Source of the DNA: G965197675 sp965197675 | GTDB lineage: Bacteria > Chloroflexota > Dehalococcoidia > Plut-88900 | Direction: 5' to 3' | DNA: 64,000 nucleotides | Assembly (NCBI GenBank): GCA_965197675.1 | Contig: OZ240221.1 | Location: forward strand, 558,001-622,000 | Made by a program: the position numbers and the translations under genes | In this document: positions 7,740-15,315 of the stretch, in pieces | Numbering within the stretch: the stretch's first letter is position 1 | Layout: each line of letters opens with the position of its first letter | The notes under the pieces: generated by a model | What the model was told of the DNA's origin: nothing | What the model saw: the letters and a program-made list of their open reading frames with translations, nothing else | Databases searched by the model: none

Positions 7740-8660
7740 GTGTCTGGAGCAGTGTCTTATTGGATACGCAACCGGCTTTGTGTAGCGCTGATACTGCTTG
7801 GTTTACTAGTTGCAATCATCGGCTGCTCTCGGTCTAATGCCACTTCCACCCCCACCCTATGGTCTAATGCTACTCCCACCCCCACCGTAGGGTCCAATCC
7901 TACTCTCACTCCTACCCCCACTCCCACTCTAGATATTTCTACACCTACTGTCGCATCTACAACGCATGTCTCCACCTACAAGTTGGTGAACAGCTACCCT
8001 CACGATCCATCTGCATTCACACAAGGACTGGTGTTTGAGGAGGGGTTCATATACGAGGGAACGGGAGTAAAGGGACAGTCCACGTTGCGCAAGGTGGACT
8101 TGCAAACAGGGGACGTCTTATTAATACACGAGTTGCCTAAAAAGTATTTTGGAGAAGGTATCACTATTTATGGAGATAGAATCATACAACTGACGTGGAG
8201 ATCTAACATAGGGTTTGTCTACGATAAGGAAAGCTTCCGGCAAATCGACGAGTTCAGCTATCCCACTGAAGGCTGGGGCATCACTCACGACGGGGACCGG
8301 CTGATCCTCAGCGACGGTACCGCAACGCTTTACTTCATGGATCCTGATAGCTTCGAGATAACTGGCCAGATCGATGTTCGAGATGACGATGGTCCAGTTG
8401 CGCTGCTCAATGAGTTGGAATACGTCCTGGGCGAAGTCTACGCCAACGTCTGGCAAACAGATACAATCGTGAGAATCGATCCTCAAACGGGTCGAGTTAT
8501 AGGCTGGATCGATCTCGCTGGACTCTTAGATTCGGAGGAGAGCGAGGAGCCAGTGGATGTTCTCAATGGCATTGCCTACGATCCCAGTGATGATCGCCTG
8601 TTTGTTACTGGAAAGCTTTGGCCCAGCCTCTTTGAGATAGATGTCGTTCCCGGCAATTAG
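7740..8660 (+). CDS. Glutaminyl-peptide cyclotransferase-like lipoprotein
   Basis: A 306-residue exported protein. Residues 10-30 form a signal segment ending LVAIIGC, a lipobox with Cys at about 29. A Thr/Pro-rich linker follows (repeated TPTPT runs, residues about 36-70). The rest matches the glutamine cyclotransferase beta-propeller family: YPHDPSAFTQGLVFEEG, YEGTGVKGQSTLRKVDLQTG and LNELEYVLGEVYANVWQTD. Family members turn N-terminal Gln of peptides into pyroglutamate. GTG at 7740 is the first start in frame and has no clear ribosome site; GTG at 7752 is an alternative. The gene is probably monocistronic. Confidence 0.82.
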   Translation: MSGAVSYWIRNRLCVALILLGLLVAIIGCSRSNATSTPTLWSNATPTPTVGSNPTLTPTPTPTLDISTPTVASTTHVSTYKLVNSYPHDPSAFTQGLVFEEGFIYEGTGVKGQSTLRKVDLQTGDVLLIHELPKKYFGEGITIYGDRIIQLTWRSNIGFVYDKESFRQIDEFSYPTEGWGITHDGDRLILSDGTATLYFMDPDSFEITGQIDVRDDDGPVALLNELEYVLGEVYANVWQTDTIVRIDPQTGRVIGWIDLAGLLDSEESEEPVDVLNGIAYDPSDDRLFVTGKLWPSLFEIDVVPGN

Positions 8661-8922
8661 GCGACCCGTTGTTCCTCGTCTGCATTGGAAGCCAGCACCG
8701 CCAAGGCCCGCAGGATGGTGGCTTCCATCCTGACCCTCTCCTGTCTGAATGAGAAGGCATTCAAGGCTGCCGGTTCAGGTCGCCGAGGGCGACAAGCAGG
8801 TGGTCAGGGAGGAGAGGCTGCGCCGGGATATCGGGCCTGAACTGGGCGACGGAGAGGATTTCCAACTGACCCCCGACTCGCCTTCGCCCTGTTCCAGCGA
8901 GGCTAGTAAGGAGGTTATGCAC
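8657..8922 (-). pseudogene. Possible frameshifted gene remnant, unknown family
   Basis: In the 436-base gap 8661-9096, the minus strand has a protein-like frame starting GTG 8922 and stopping at 8761 (it contains LEILSVAQFRPDIPAQPLL). It seems to continue in another frame (ALNAFSFRQERVRMEATILR) to a TAA at 8657-8659. The two pieces join with one frameshift near residue 52. I do not recognise the family, and chance is possible. Confidence 0.28.
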
Positions 8923-9035
8923 TTATCAGCGCTACCTTCCCCGGCTGGACTACTCCCAGGCCTTTCTCTCAGGCGTCAATGGCCCCTCACGCGCACTTCG
9001 TGTACACGTGGGCAGTGCAGTACAACGAATATCAA

Positions 9036-9069
9036 AGCGGGCACGAACTCGCCGTGAGTCGTGCCCGCT
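9036..9069 (-). terminator. Hairpin terminator of the collagen-like gene
   Basis: An 11-bp perfect stem, AGCGGGCACGA / TCGTGCCCGCT, extends to about 15 bp with one bulge. It lies 28 bases past the minus-strand stop. On that strand it is followed by TTTGATATT, a modest U-rich tail. Confidence 0.6.
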
Positions 9070-9096
9070 ATTAAGACCTTGCTCTAGTCAGGGGCT

Positions 9097-10065
9097 CTAG
9101 TCAGGCGCGTCAACACACACCACGTACACACTAAGCCGCCAATCAACGGTTACGCTGACGACCTCCTTGGCCTTTGCGGTCCACTCGGCAGATTTCTCCC
9201 CTGTCAGACCGGCTGGATACGAGGCCACGACGGCAACACCTGCGGGAATTTCGCTATCGGCATCACCAAGGGCTCCCAGGACTCGCGCCCCGCCCCCTAT
9301 CGCAATTTTGCCTCCGTCACATCGCACACTCTGGGTCTTATCGAGACTGTTCGATGCGGTCGTACCAACTTTGATCTCAGCCCCGCTTACGCCAGGATCG
9401 CCTTTCTCACCTTGCGGGCCATGAGGACCAGGCTCACCCTTCTGGCCTGGAGCTCCACGCTGGCCTGCATCACCTTGAGGTCCTATTAGACCTCTAGGCC
9501 CTGTATCTCCAGGTTCACCCTTAGGACCCTGCTCACCCTGAGATCCCTGTGGCCCTTGTGGACCCTGTGGACCCGTATCACCCTGTAGTCCCTGTTCACC
9601 CTGGATGCCCTGCGGACCCCCTGGGCCCGTATCGCCTTTAGGCCCGCTATTTCCAATCTGTCCCTGGGAACCTACAGGGCCTTGCGCCCCTGTCTCTCCC
9701 CGCGGCCCTCCTGGGGCTCCGGGGTCTCCCTTGGATCCCTGCGGCCCCCCTGGGCCCCGCTCACCCTGCGAGCCCTGCGAGCCCTGTGGACCCGGCGGCC
9801 CCTGGATGCCCTGTGGACCCGGCGGCCCCCCTGGGTCTCCCGGCGGCCCCGGCGGTCCCGGCGGCCCCTCTAGACCCTGTAGACCCGGAGCACCCGCTGA
9901 GCCCGGAGAGCCCGCTGAACCCGGATCGCCCTTAGAACCGGTAGCTCCAGCCGGTCCCACAGGGCCGATGGAACCGTCAGGCCCCGCACAGGCGACGGCC
10001 ACGAGAGCTACACATACTAAAATCCCTATAATGCTGAGTCGTATTCGTCCAAAACCAACGATCAT
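9097..10065 (-). CDS. Collagen-like Gly-X-Y repeat lipoprotein
   Basis: A surface protein of 322 residues. Residues 1-26 are a signal peptide ending VALVAVAC, so Cys26 is a likely lipid anchor. Residues about 28-245 are near-continuous Gly-X-Y triplets rich in GPQ, GPP, GDT, GEP and GQ; the register slips by one Gly at GDPGGPPG and at GAPGGPRG. The C-terminal 75 residues form a small globular domain with two cysteines (VRCDGG near the start, VVCVD at the end) that could form a disulfide. Bacterial collagen-like proteins form trimeric stalks; the C-terminal domain may be the head or the trimer-forming unit. ATG 10065 follows GGAGG. A 13-base tandem duplication spans the stop codon (9081-9105). 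It has its own promoter and terminator. Confidence 0.88.
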   Translation of the reverse strand: MIVGFGRIRLSIIGILVCVALVAVACAGPDGSIGPVGPAGATGSKGDPGSAGSPGSAGAPGLQGLEGPPGPPGPPGDPGGPPGPQGIQGPPGPQGSQGSQGERGPGGPQGSKGDPGAPGGPRGETGAQGPVGSQGQIGNSGPKGDTGPGGPQGIQGEQGLQGDTGPQGPQGPQGSQGEQGPKGEPGDTGPRGLIGPQGDAGQRGAPGQKGEPGPHGPQGEKGDPGVSGAEIKVGTTASNSLDKTQSVRCDGGKIAIGGGARVLGALGDADSEIPAGVAVVASYPAGLTGEKSAEWTAKAKEVVSVTVDWRLSVYVVCVDAPD

Positions 10066-10092
10066 GCGATACCTCCTGCATCGTTGGTTAAG

Positions 10093-10122
10093 ATTCTAAT
10101 ACTCTCGACCATGATGTGTCAA
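10093..10122 (-). promoter_or_regulatory. Sigma70 promoter of the collagen-like gene
   Basis: On the minus strand, TTGACA (10117-10122), an 18-base spacer and TAGAAT (10093-10098), 27 bases before the ATG at 10065. Confidence 0.7.
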
Positions 10123-10355
10123 TACTTCGAACTGCCTCATAAAAGATGTTACCGAAGGGCGTATCGTTGCCTCAGAAATCATGTTACCTGGAGAGGACTT
10201 GAGGAGAAGCAGTGTGAAGGAGTACACGGAGAAGATGAGGGGCAGTGAGGCTTGGATACAGATAGTCATGAATAACTTGATACTGAGCCCTGGTTACCTT
10301 CATAATACCTTTTGGTAGCGCCCCTTTAGTTGAGGCTACGTTAACTCTTCCAGTC

Positions 10356-11546
10356 TTGCCCAATAAGTACGAACTATTGGCAGCACCTTCCCAGACCACT
10401 GATTCTGTCCCCGTTCGAGAGTCCGGCCGCATAACCAGCCTCGATCTGATACGCGGAGTTGCAGTGCTCGGCATTCTGTTGATGAACGCTGTTTACTTCA
10501 AGTTCGGCAGTGTGCCTTACTTCAACTTGAGCGCGGGCGGCTCAGAGACACGGCTCGACTTGGCTGCGGGCATCTTCGGAGAAGTCTTCATCGACCAGAA
10601 GTTCATGGGGCTGTTCTCGCTGCTGTTCGGCGCGGGGATGATTCTCTTCATCGACCGTGCCAGCGGGAGAGGAAGGCGCGCAGTCGCGCTGAACCTTTGG
10701 CGAAACGCGTTGCTGCTGCTAATCGGCATCCTCCACTTCCTGTTGTGGGATGGCGATGTGCTGACGGTTTACGCCGTGTCATCGGTCTTTCTGATCGCCC
10801 TGCGAAAGCTGCCGAATTGGATGCTCATCTCCGTTGGAGTTGCCGTGTTCGTGCTATCCGTTGCTTGTGCACTGTTGGCACAGTACATCGCCGCCACGAC
10901 CAGCACATCGCTATCCGGTCTCTGGACACCGGGCGAGATTTCGGACCAAGAGGTTATTGCGGTTCCCTTCCTGCTGGGCTATTTCCTGCGCGCATTAGGG
11001 CTGATTCTCGTCGGCGCCGGCTTGTATCGCACCGGCTTTATGGACGGCGGCTTGCCTGCGAGGACATATCGACTGACCGCAGTGGTCGGGCTTGCCGTCG
11101 GCCTGCCGCTTGCCGCCGCCGGCGTCATCATTACCGCAGTGAACGATTACTCTCGCGAGATCGCCTTTATCGGCCAGATTCCCAACACGATTGGCACGAT
11201 TCCCTCGTCGCTGGGATACATGAGTCTCATCATCCTCTGGAACAACAGCGCGGACAACTGGCTAAAGCAGCGTCTACGCGCAGTCGGGAGGATGGCACTG
11301 ACAAACTACTTGGCGCAGACTGTGTTGGGTGTGCTTGCTTTGACAATCCTGCTAGGAGATGTCGATTTTGTGAACCGAAGTGCGGTCTTGGTGTTTGTGT
11401 TCGCAGTGTGGGCGCTGCAGGTATGGTGGTCGCAAGCGTGGCTGAGTCGCTTCCTGTTCGGACCTGCGGAGTGGCTCTGGCGAGTCGCTACATATCAAAG
11501 CGGACAGCAGCTTCGCCGCCCCAGAGACTCGGGGCGCCCAGCTTAG
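10356..11546 (+). CDS. DUF418 family membrane protein
   Basis: A 396-residue polytopic membrane protein. It opens RITSLDLIRGVAVLGILLMN, the signature of the DUF418/YeiB family (heparan-alpha-glucosaminide-acetyltransferase-like fold). MALTNYLAQT near residue 310 and the WLSRFLFGPAEWLWR end are the conserved C-terminal DUF418 signature. About ten hydrophobic segments are visible. The function of the family is not established. The only in-frame starts before the first helix are TTG codons (10356 or 10377), so the exact start is uncertain. The gene is more GC-rich than its neighbours, and a decayed rmuC and a dispersed repeat follow, which suggests an acquired segment. The 290-base gap before it holds only the collagen gene promoter. 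Confidence 0.83.
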   Translation: MPNKYELLAAPSQTTDSVPVRESGRITSLDLIRGVAVLGILLMNAVYFKFGSVPYFNLSAGGSETRLDLAAGIFGEVFIDQKFMGLFSLLFGAGMILFIDRASGRGRRAVALNLWRNALLLLIGILHFLLWDGDVLTVYAVSSVFLIALRKLPNWMLISVGVAVFVLSVACALLAQYIAATTSTSLSGLWTPGEISDQEVIAVPFLLGYFLRALGLILVGAGLYRTGFMDGGLPARTYRLTAVVGLAVGLPLAAAGVIITAVNDYSREIAFIGQIPNTIGTIPSSLGYMSLIILWNNSADNWLKQRLRAVGRMALTNYLAQTVLGVLALTILLGDVDFVNRSAVLVFVFAVWALQVWWSQAWLSRFLFGPAEWLWRVATYQSGQQLRRPRDSGRPA

Positions 11547-11591
11547 GAAAGTGTCAACTCCTGTGAAGCACAGTGGGATATTATCCCCCTT

Positions 11592-11831
11592 ACCGATGAG
11601 CTCAACCGCCTGGAGAAGAACCGCACCGAGTCTCACGAAAGCCTGAAACAGCAGCTCAAGTCGCTCGCGTAAAACAGCAAAACCCCTAGCAAGAAACCCG
11701 CAACCCTAAGGATGCACTCAAGACATCGCAGGTGCGCGGCCAATGGGGAGAGATGCAGTTGCGCCGGATCCTCGAGTTGGCGGGCACGTCGGAGTACTGT
11801 GATTTCGAGGAGCCGCTCAGTGTTACTGCTG
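11592..11831 (+). pseudogene. Remnant of rmuC (DNA recombination protein RmuC)
   Basis: Two out-of-frame pieces read as RmuC. The first is ELNRLEKNRTESHESLKQQL, ending at a TAA near 11671. The second, from 11708, is KDALKTSQVRGQWGEMQLRR and continues ILELAGTSEYCDFEEPLSV, the conserved VRGxWGExQL core of the family. Frameshifts and stops break it. The match ends where the dispersed repeat at 11832 begins, so the 3' part was probably lost there. It is distinct from the intact rmuC at 52782. Confidence 0.72.
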
Positions 11832-11990
11832 ACGACGACAGCCCAAATCGAGGCGATAACGCCCCCATCTCAACCAAACCCGCCACCGGAAAGCCGCTCA
11901 GCGACTCGATCTAGCCCCAGATCGACACCAGGCACTCGTCAAAACCAGGCCAACTGCCCCCTCACCAATTTAGGTGGGAGATTTGGGGAG
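11832..11990 (+). repeat. Dispersed repeat, copy A
   Basis: Matches 24340-24499 in inverted orientation. Both share GCCCAAATCGAGGCGATA, then CAACCAAACCCGCC, and at the far end CCAATTT-AG-TGGGAGATTTGGG; the middle is diverged. Both copies keep a frame reading TAQIEAI-PP--QPNPP, so the source was probably the 3' end of a mobile-element gene. The copy ends next to the rplU promoter. Confidence 0.7.
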
Positions 11991-12000
11991 TACGACTTTA

Positions 12001-12030
12001 TTGACTGGGTTAGTGTCCTTTACGTATAAT
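12001..12030 (+). promoter_or_regulatory. Strong sigma70 promoter of rplU-rpmA-rpmE
   Basis: TTGACT (12001-12006), an 18-base spacer and a perfect TATAAT (12025-12030). Only nine bases separate the -10 box from the GTG start at 12040, so the transcript should begin within about three bases of the start codon. Confidence 0.8.
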
Positions 12031-12039
12031 TGCTGGGTT

Positions 12040-12426
12040 GTGTCTGAAAATAACGTCTACGCTATAGTCCAGACCGGTGGCAAGCAGTATCGAGTAACAG
12101 TGGGTGATCGTCTTCGCGTGGATGCAATGCACCATAAGCCCGGCGAAGACATTCAGCTTGACCAAGTGCTTCTGGTTTCCAAAGACGGCGAGGTAACGGT
12201 GGGCAGTCCCCTTGTGGCTGGTGCAAAGGTTGACGCTAAGGTTGAGAGAAATGTAAAGTCGGACAAGGTCACCGTTTTCAAGTACAAGCCCAAAGTCAGA
12301 TATCGAAGGAAGACGGGGCATCGCCAGCCATACACTGAGTTGGCCATCAAAAAGATAACCCTTCGAAAGAAAAGACAATCCAAGGCTTCCCGGCCCCAGG
12401 AAGCGAACAAGAGCGAGGAAGAGTAA
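12040..12426 (+). CDS. rplU: Ribosomal protein bL21
   Basis: Large-subunit protein bL21, which binds 23S rRNA. The core NNVYAIVQTGGKQYRVTVGD is typical, and FKYKPKVRYRRKTGHRQPYT is the conserved C-terminal signature. I choose GTG at 12040 because the family starts with (M)YAIVxTGGKQYRV. The longer frame from 11974 would run through the promoter and the repeat. The product has 128 residues with a charged tail (KKRQSKASRPQEANKSEEE), slightly longer than usual. No Shine-Dalgarno site precedes this start, which fits leaderless translation. The stop overlaps the rpmA start (TAATG). Confidence 0.95.
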   Translation: MSENNVYAIVQTGGKQYRVTVGDRLRVDAMHHKPGEDIQLDQVLLVSKDGEVTVGSPLVAGAKVDAKVERNVKSDKVTVFKYKPKVRYRRKTGHRQPYTELAIKKITLRKKRQSKASRPQEANKSEEE

Positions 12427-12683
12427 TGGCCCACAAGAAAGGTGGAGGCAGCAGCAGAAACGGCCGAGACAGCAAACCCAAGATGCTGGGTGTCAAGCGC
12501 TACGGGGGAGAGAGAGTCACTGCCGGCACGATAATCGTTCGTCAGCGGGGCACCAAAGTTCGTCCCGGCAATAACGTTGGTGTCGGGCGAGACCACACTC
12601 TATTCGCACTGTTGGATGGCCAGGTTCAATTCGAGCGCGCCACCAAATATCGCAGGAAAGTAAGCGTTTACCCAGAGAATTAG
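12426..12683 (+). CDS. rpmA: Ribosomal protein bL27
   Basis: An 85-residue large-subunit protein near the peptidyl-transferase centre. The N-terminus MAHKKGGGSSRNGRDSKPKM is diagnostic; it begins directly with AHKKGGG, so no N-terminal cleavage extension of the Firmicutes kind is present. The start codon shares its A with the rplU stop, pointing to translational coupling. Confidence 0.97.
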   Translation: MAHKKGGGSSRNGRDSKPKMLGVKRYGGERVTAGTIIVRQRGTKVRPGNNVGVGRDHTLFALLDGQVQFERATKYRRKVSVYPEN

Positions 12684-12689
12684 AGAGCA

Positions 12690-12893
12690 ATGAAAGCTAA
12701 GTTACACCCCAAATACGAAAAGGCATCCATAACGTGTGGAAGCTGTGGCTCAATCTTTGAGACCAGGTCCACAAAGGAGAACCTGAGAATAGAGCTGTGC
12801 AGCAACTGTCACCCCTACTTCACGGGTGAGCAACGAATAGTCGATACCCGAGGGAGAGTAGAGCAGTTCAAGCGGCGCTATGGCTTGCAATGA
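12690..12893 (+). CDS. rpmE: Ribosomal protein bL31 (zinc-binding type)
   Basis: A 67-residue bL31. Four cysteines, Cys16, Cys19, Cys37 and Cys40 (TCGSCG and LCSNCHPYFTG), make the zinc-binding C+ form. The end VEQFKRRYGL is typical. It lies six bases after rpmA in the same operon. In many genomes rpmE sits elsewhere, so L21-L27-L31 clustering is a local feature. Confidence 0.96.
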   Translation: MKAKLHPKYEKASITCGSCGSIFETRSTKENLRIELCSNCHPYFTGEQRIVDTRGRVEQFKRRYGLQ

Positions 12894-12949
12894 GATAATG
12901 GGTTGAAATATAATCTGGGCAACGGGGGAGCAATTCAGTGCTCCCCCGT
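12885..12949 (+). promoter_or_regulatory. Promoter and 5' hairpin between rpmE and the DUF1385 gene
   Basis: TTGCAA (12885-12890), an 18-base spacer and TATAAT (12909-12914) overlap the end of rpmE. The expected transcript start (about 12921) falls at the foot of a perfect 11-bp hairpin (arms 12922-12932 and 12939-12949). The hairpin could terminate the ribosomal operon, though only TT follows it, or form the 5' end of the DUF1385 mRNA. Confidence 0.55.
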
Positions 12950-12966
12950 TTGGTTTAAGGAGGAGA

Positions 12967-13896
12967 TTGGCTAAGAAGCATTTCTACGGCGGTCAGGCGG
13001 TCATCGAAGGGGTTATGATCCGCGGGAGAGCCAACATCTCCATAGCGGTGCGCTGCCCCAACGACGAGATTAATCTGCACACCGAGCCTCTCCAGAGCGT
13101 CTTCACAAGCTGGTTCAGAAAGGTGCCCTTGCTCAGGGGCTTCCTCGCCATCCTGGAGATGATGATCATAGGGACTCGTGCGCTGATGCGCTCTGCTAGT
13201 CTCGCTCTAGGAGAAGAGCCCAGCCAGCACACGTCGCCCTTATTGTGGGCGACGCTGGTAATAGGACTGGCCATCGGTATAGGTGTCTTTATGGTCTTCC
13301 CTGTTTATGTCCAGGAGTGGATAGATTCTCACATCGAGTCATCTGTTCAGTTGAATCTGATCGAAGGGGGGCTTCGACTTCTGCTCTTTCTGGCCTATCT
13401 AAGACTCATAGGATTAATGAAGGATATAAAGCGGGTGTTCGCCTATCACGGAGCAGAGCATATGACCATCCATGCCCTTGAGCACGGCGATCCCCTCGAG
13501 GTAGAATCTGTCAACAAGCACACTACCTTGCATCCCAGGTGCGGGACGGCCTTCCTGCTGGTAGTTGTTGTGGTTGCGATATTTGTATTCGTGGCTTTAG
13601 GTCATCCCCCATTGTGGCTACGCATCCTTTCCAGGATAGCCCTGCTACCGGTTATCGCTGGGTTGGCTTACGAGATCATTCGGTTCCACGGCGCTCACAG
13701 CAACAATCGCTTCCTCAACTTCATACTTTCGCCCAGCCTAGCCCTGCAGATGCTGACTACCAGAAAGCCAGACGAAAAACAGATAGAGGTAGCGATTACG
13801 GCGGTTAAAGGAGCCCTGGAAGCGGATGGAGCAGCAGCGATAGAGGACCCTCAGCAGCAGTCCGTAGAGGAAGCATCAGCGTCTACGAGATCTTAG
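12967..13896 (+). CDS. DUF1385 family membrane protein
   Basis: A 309-residue protein starting KKHFYGGQAVIEGVMIRGR, the hallmark of DUF1385 (YqhQ-like). Hydrophobic segments appear near residues 90-115, 135-155, 200-220 and 225-245. YHGAEHMTIHALEHGD, with three His and two Glu, could bind a metal; HPRCGTAFLLVVV is also conserved. Its biochemical function is not established; it often sits by rpmE and prfA in Gram-positives and Chloroflexota. The start is TTG at 12967 behind AAGGAGGAG. The C-terminal 30 residues are acidic and Gln/Ala-rich. The last 21 bases overlap hisIE on the opposite strand. Confidence 0.85.
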   Translation: MAKKHFYGGQAVIEGVMIRGRANISIAVRCPNDEINLHTEPLQSVFTSWFRKVPLLRGFLAILEMMIIGTRALMRSASLALGEEPSQHTSPLLWATLVIGLAIGIGVFMVFPVYVQEWIDSHIESSVQLNLIEGGLRLLLFLAYLRLIGLMKDIKRVFAYHGAEHMTIHALEHGDPLEVESVNKHTTLHPRCGTAFLLVVVVVAIFVFVALGHPPLWLRILSRIALLPVIAGLAYEIIRFHGAHSNNRFLNFILSPSLALQMLTTRKPDEKQIEVAITAVKGALEADGAAAIEDPQQQSVEEASASTRS

Positions 13897-14487
13897 CTCC
13901 TCCCGCACCTGTTCTGGGGTAAGGTCTAAGGTGGCCAGTAGCACTATCGAGTGAAACCAAAGATCTGCCACCTCTTTGATGGTCTGCTCCTGGTCTCCCT
14001 CTAAGCCGGCTATAGCCGATTCACCTGCTTCCTCTATGACCTTTTTCGCTATCCTACCAGTCCCTTCTTTGAACAGGCTAGCCACGTAGCTATCCGAGGG
14101 CATAGTACGCTTTCGCTCTCGTATGACACCGAACAGCTCATCCAAGATGGCCCCGTCTTGACGTTCGAACTGTAGATCATCAGAACGTTGGTCGGTGAAG
14201 AAGCATGTCTCGTTTCCGGTGTGACAGGTGAGGCCAACAGGTTCGGCTTTGACCAACAGTGTATCCCCATCGCAATCCACCGATACGCCTTTCAGATTAA
14301 GGTAGTTCCCTGAGGTAGCGCCCTTATGCCAAAGCTCGGAGCGGCTCCGGCTGTAGAACCATACCTGGCCGCTCTCCACCGTCTTCCTCAGCGCCTCCTC
14401 GTCCATATAACCCAACATCAATACCTTCCCGGTCTTATCATCTTGGATGATAGCCGGCACTAGACCCTTGTCATCCAGCTTAATCAT
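13876..14487 (-). CDS. hisIE: Bifunctional phosphoribosyl-AMP cyclohydrolase / phosphoribosyl-ATP pyrophosphatase
   Basis: Carries out the second and third steps of histidine synthesis. The HisI half (residues 1-110) shows VLMLGYMDEEAL, TVESGQVWFYSRSRSELWHKG, VDCDGDTLLV and GLTCHTGNETCFF, with the metal-binding cysteines. The HisE half (about 115-203) shows ELFGVIRERK and GRIAKKVIEEAGESAIAG, with the acidic NTP-pyrophosphatase helix. The 203-residue length is standard. The start overlaps hisF by eight bases, so the two are coupled. Confidence 0.95.
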   Translation of the reverse strand: MIKLDDKGLVPAIIQDDKTGKVLMLGYMDEEALRKTVESGQVWFYSRSRSELWHKGATSGNYLNLKGVSVDCDGDTLLVKAEPVGLTCHTGNETCFFTDQRSDDLQFERQDGAILDELFGVIRERKRTMPSDSYVASLFKEGTGRIAKKVIEEAGESAIAGLEGDQEQTIKEVADLWFHSIVLLATLDLTPEQVREELRSRRR

Positions 14488-15310
14488 GACTAGCCTCTTT
14501 CGAGTCGACTCTTCTGGTTGAGACTCCGTGTTCCTGCAAGTACCTCTTGGCCTCGGCTATGGTGAAAGTGCCATAGTGAAATACGCTTGCTGCCAGCACG
14601 GCATCCGCCTTGCCGATAGTCACAGCCTCATATATATGGCGCAATGTTCCAGCGCCGCCACTAGCAATCAGGGGTACTGACACCGAGTCTGCTATAGCCT
14701 GGTTTAGCTGCAAGCTGTACCCCGTTTGCTGTCCGTCTGCGTCCATACTGGTGACCAGCAACTCTCCAGCACCAAGCTTTGCCACTCGCCGCGCCCACTT
14801 CAGAGCATCGATGCCCGTTGGAGTCCTGCCCCCATGGACATAGACTTCCCAGCGAGAGCCGATATCTAGCTCCAGACCATCGCCGCGAGATGATGATTTT
14901 GAGCCTTTAATTCTCTGCGCGTCAATGGCCGACACTATGCACTGACTCCCGAACTTCTCGGCGCCCTCACTAATAAGCTGATGATTGAGGATCGCTGCTG
15001 TGTTGACAGCGACTTTATCGGCTCCCGCCTCCAGAATGCGGCGTATGTCTTCGACGGTCCTGACTCCCCCACCGACAGTCAGTGGAATGAATACTCGCTC
15101 CGAGACTCGTTGAACTATGTCGATCATGATGTCCCGGTCATCCGAGCTGGCAGTGATATCCAAAAAGACCAACTCGTCGGCGCCCTGGCTATCGTAGAAG
15201 GAGGCCAACTCCACAGGGTCGCCGGCATCTCGTAGATTAACGAAGCTAACCCCCTTAACCACCCTACCACTGTGCACGTCCAGGCAAGGGATTATACGTT
15301 TGGTAAGCAT
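14480..15310 (-). CDS. hisF: Imidazole glycerol phosphate synthase cyclase subunit
   Basis: The cyclase half of IGP synthase; it uses ammonia from HisH to make imidazole glycerol phosphate and AICAR. The start MLTKRIIPCLDVHSGRVVKG is classic, with catalytic Asp11 in CLDV. PLTVGGGVRTVEDI and LIASGGAGTLRHI are the phosphate loops, and LVTSMDADGQQTGY carries the second catalytic Asp. It has 276 residues, slightly long; a Ser-rich stretch (KGSKSSSRGDG, near 146) is an insertion in the loop before the 'HGGRTPTGIDA' motif. It lies five bases after the IDH-type gene. Confidence 0.95.
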   Translation of the reverse strand: MLTKRIIPCLDVHSGRVVKGVSFVNLRDAGDPVELASFYDSQGADELVFLDITASSDDRDIMIDIVQRVSERVFIPLTVGGGVRTVEDIRRILEAGADKVAVNTAAILNHQLISEGAEKFGSQCIVSAIDAQRIKGSKSSSRGDGLELDIGSRWEVYVHGGRTPTGIDALKWARRVAKLGAGELLVTSMDADGQQTGYSLQLNQAIADSVSVPLIASGGAGTLRHIYEAVTIGKADAVLAASVFHYGTFTIAEAKRYLQEHGVSTRRVDSKEASHD

Positions 15311-15315
15311 TCCCG

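Noticed and set aside
9605..10099. Pro/Gly-rich open frame of 164 codons on the plus strand
   Set aside because: It is the antisense shadow of the Gly-X-Y repeats of the collagen-like gene; GGx codons read as CC-rich proline frames on the other strand.
10697..11566. 289-codon plus-strand frame inside the DUF418 gene
   Set aside because: Arg/His/Cys-rich shadow frame; the DUF418 frame has membrane helices and family motifs over the same stretch.
11974..12039. Longer N-terminus of L21
   Set aside because: It would encode sequence through the -35 and -10 boxes and has no counterpart in the L21 family.
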